The notes beneath the pieces were generated by a model. The model worked only from the letters and a program-made list of their open reading frames with translations. It ran no database searches and had not been told where the DNA came from. From the NCBI RefSeq assembly GCF_029784135.1, contig NC_073745.1, forward strand, positions 104,054,125 through 104,118,124: a DNA stretch of 64,000 nucleotides, in the 5' to 3' direction. A program made the position numbers and the translations under genes. Position 1 is the first letter of the stretch. Each line of letters opens with the position of its first letter. Positions 63,727 through 64,000 of this stretch are shown here, in pieces. The stretch comes from Toxorhynchites rutilus septentrionalis (lineage: Eukaryota > Arthropoda > Insecta > Diptera > Culicidae).

Positions 63727-64000
63727 AATAGTGATAAGTTTCTTAGAAATGCAGAATAGATTTCATATATTGTTGAACACAGCATATATGTTTTTTCAAA
63801 ATATTAATTTAACGTGTCAACGTGAACATTATCGATGTCCAAGCGTGGACATTTCCGTATCCCCTACCCCATTTAATATTGTTCACGTGGTATGTGGACA
63901 TCCCCTAAACATAAACTATCCAATCATCAGGTGGCTCCACTACTACTCCACTTACTTTGCGGTGAAAACAACATGAAGGGCCTTATTTCCATTTGCACTT
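63727..64000. other. no gene seen
   Basis: AT-rich DNA with the words AAGCGTGGACAT and CACGTGGTATGTGGACAT, related to the CCACGTGGACA repeat near 59117-59230. No coding sequence is supported. Confidence 0.4.

Overview
This window looks like euchromatic genomic DNA from a mosquito, most likely a culicine such as Aedes. Three things point there: a Mob2-type MOB kinase-activator gene with conserved arthropod protein sequence and very large introns, abundant DD37E Tc1/mariner elements (a mosquito-associated group), and dense nested SINE, LINE, MITE and foldback insertions. Splice sites, oligo-dT tails, CCHC/EN/RT/RNase H open frames and histone 3' stem-loops are all eukaryotic features. I see no operons and no CRISPR.

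Host genes. Three exons of Mob2 lie on the + strand (5715-5811, 16549-16836, 31904-32432). Their splice phases fit together (AG+A and AG+G complete the junction codons). The 5' exons lie upstream, probably outside the window. Intron 1 (10.7 kb) and intron 2 (15.1 kb) are filled with transposons. A second small gene on the + strand is probable: exons 58665-58817 and 60210-60365 join in phase to give about 102 codons. Its function is not recognised.

Layout. 1-5.7 kb: mariner-like copy 1, an R4/Dong-like LINE 3' end and A-rich simple DNA. 5.8-16.5 kb (intron 1): a foldback element with a 663-bp tandem duplication, mariner-like copy 2, mariner fragments and a repeat with internal tandem units. 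16.8-31.9 kb (intron 2): an outer inverted-repeat DNA transposon with a decayed transposase. Inside its transposase gene sits a histone-derived cassette (H2A, H2B and an emptied histone gene), and inside that cassette sits a full-length I-like LINE with both ORFs open. A second LINE fragment carrying a tRNA-derived SINE fills the right side. 32.4-58.6 kb: SINEs, MITEs, two H3-pseudogene cassettes, a DD37E element split by a LINE, and a Tc1 relic. 58.6-64 kb: the small gene, a piggyBac-like relic, a mariner fragment and a nearly intact DD37E element.

The most unusual signal is the histone-derived cassettes. Core histone genes, with CCAAT/TATA promoters and in places the 3' stem-loop, recur in three places next to shared end sequences built around GACGTAGGACTA. 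This suggests a mobile or amplified repeat that carries histone genes. All similarity calls are by eye; no database search was possible.
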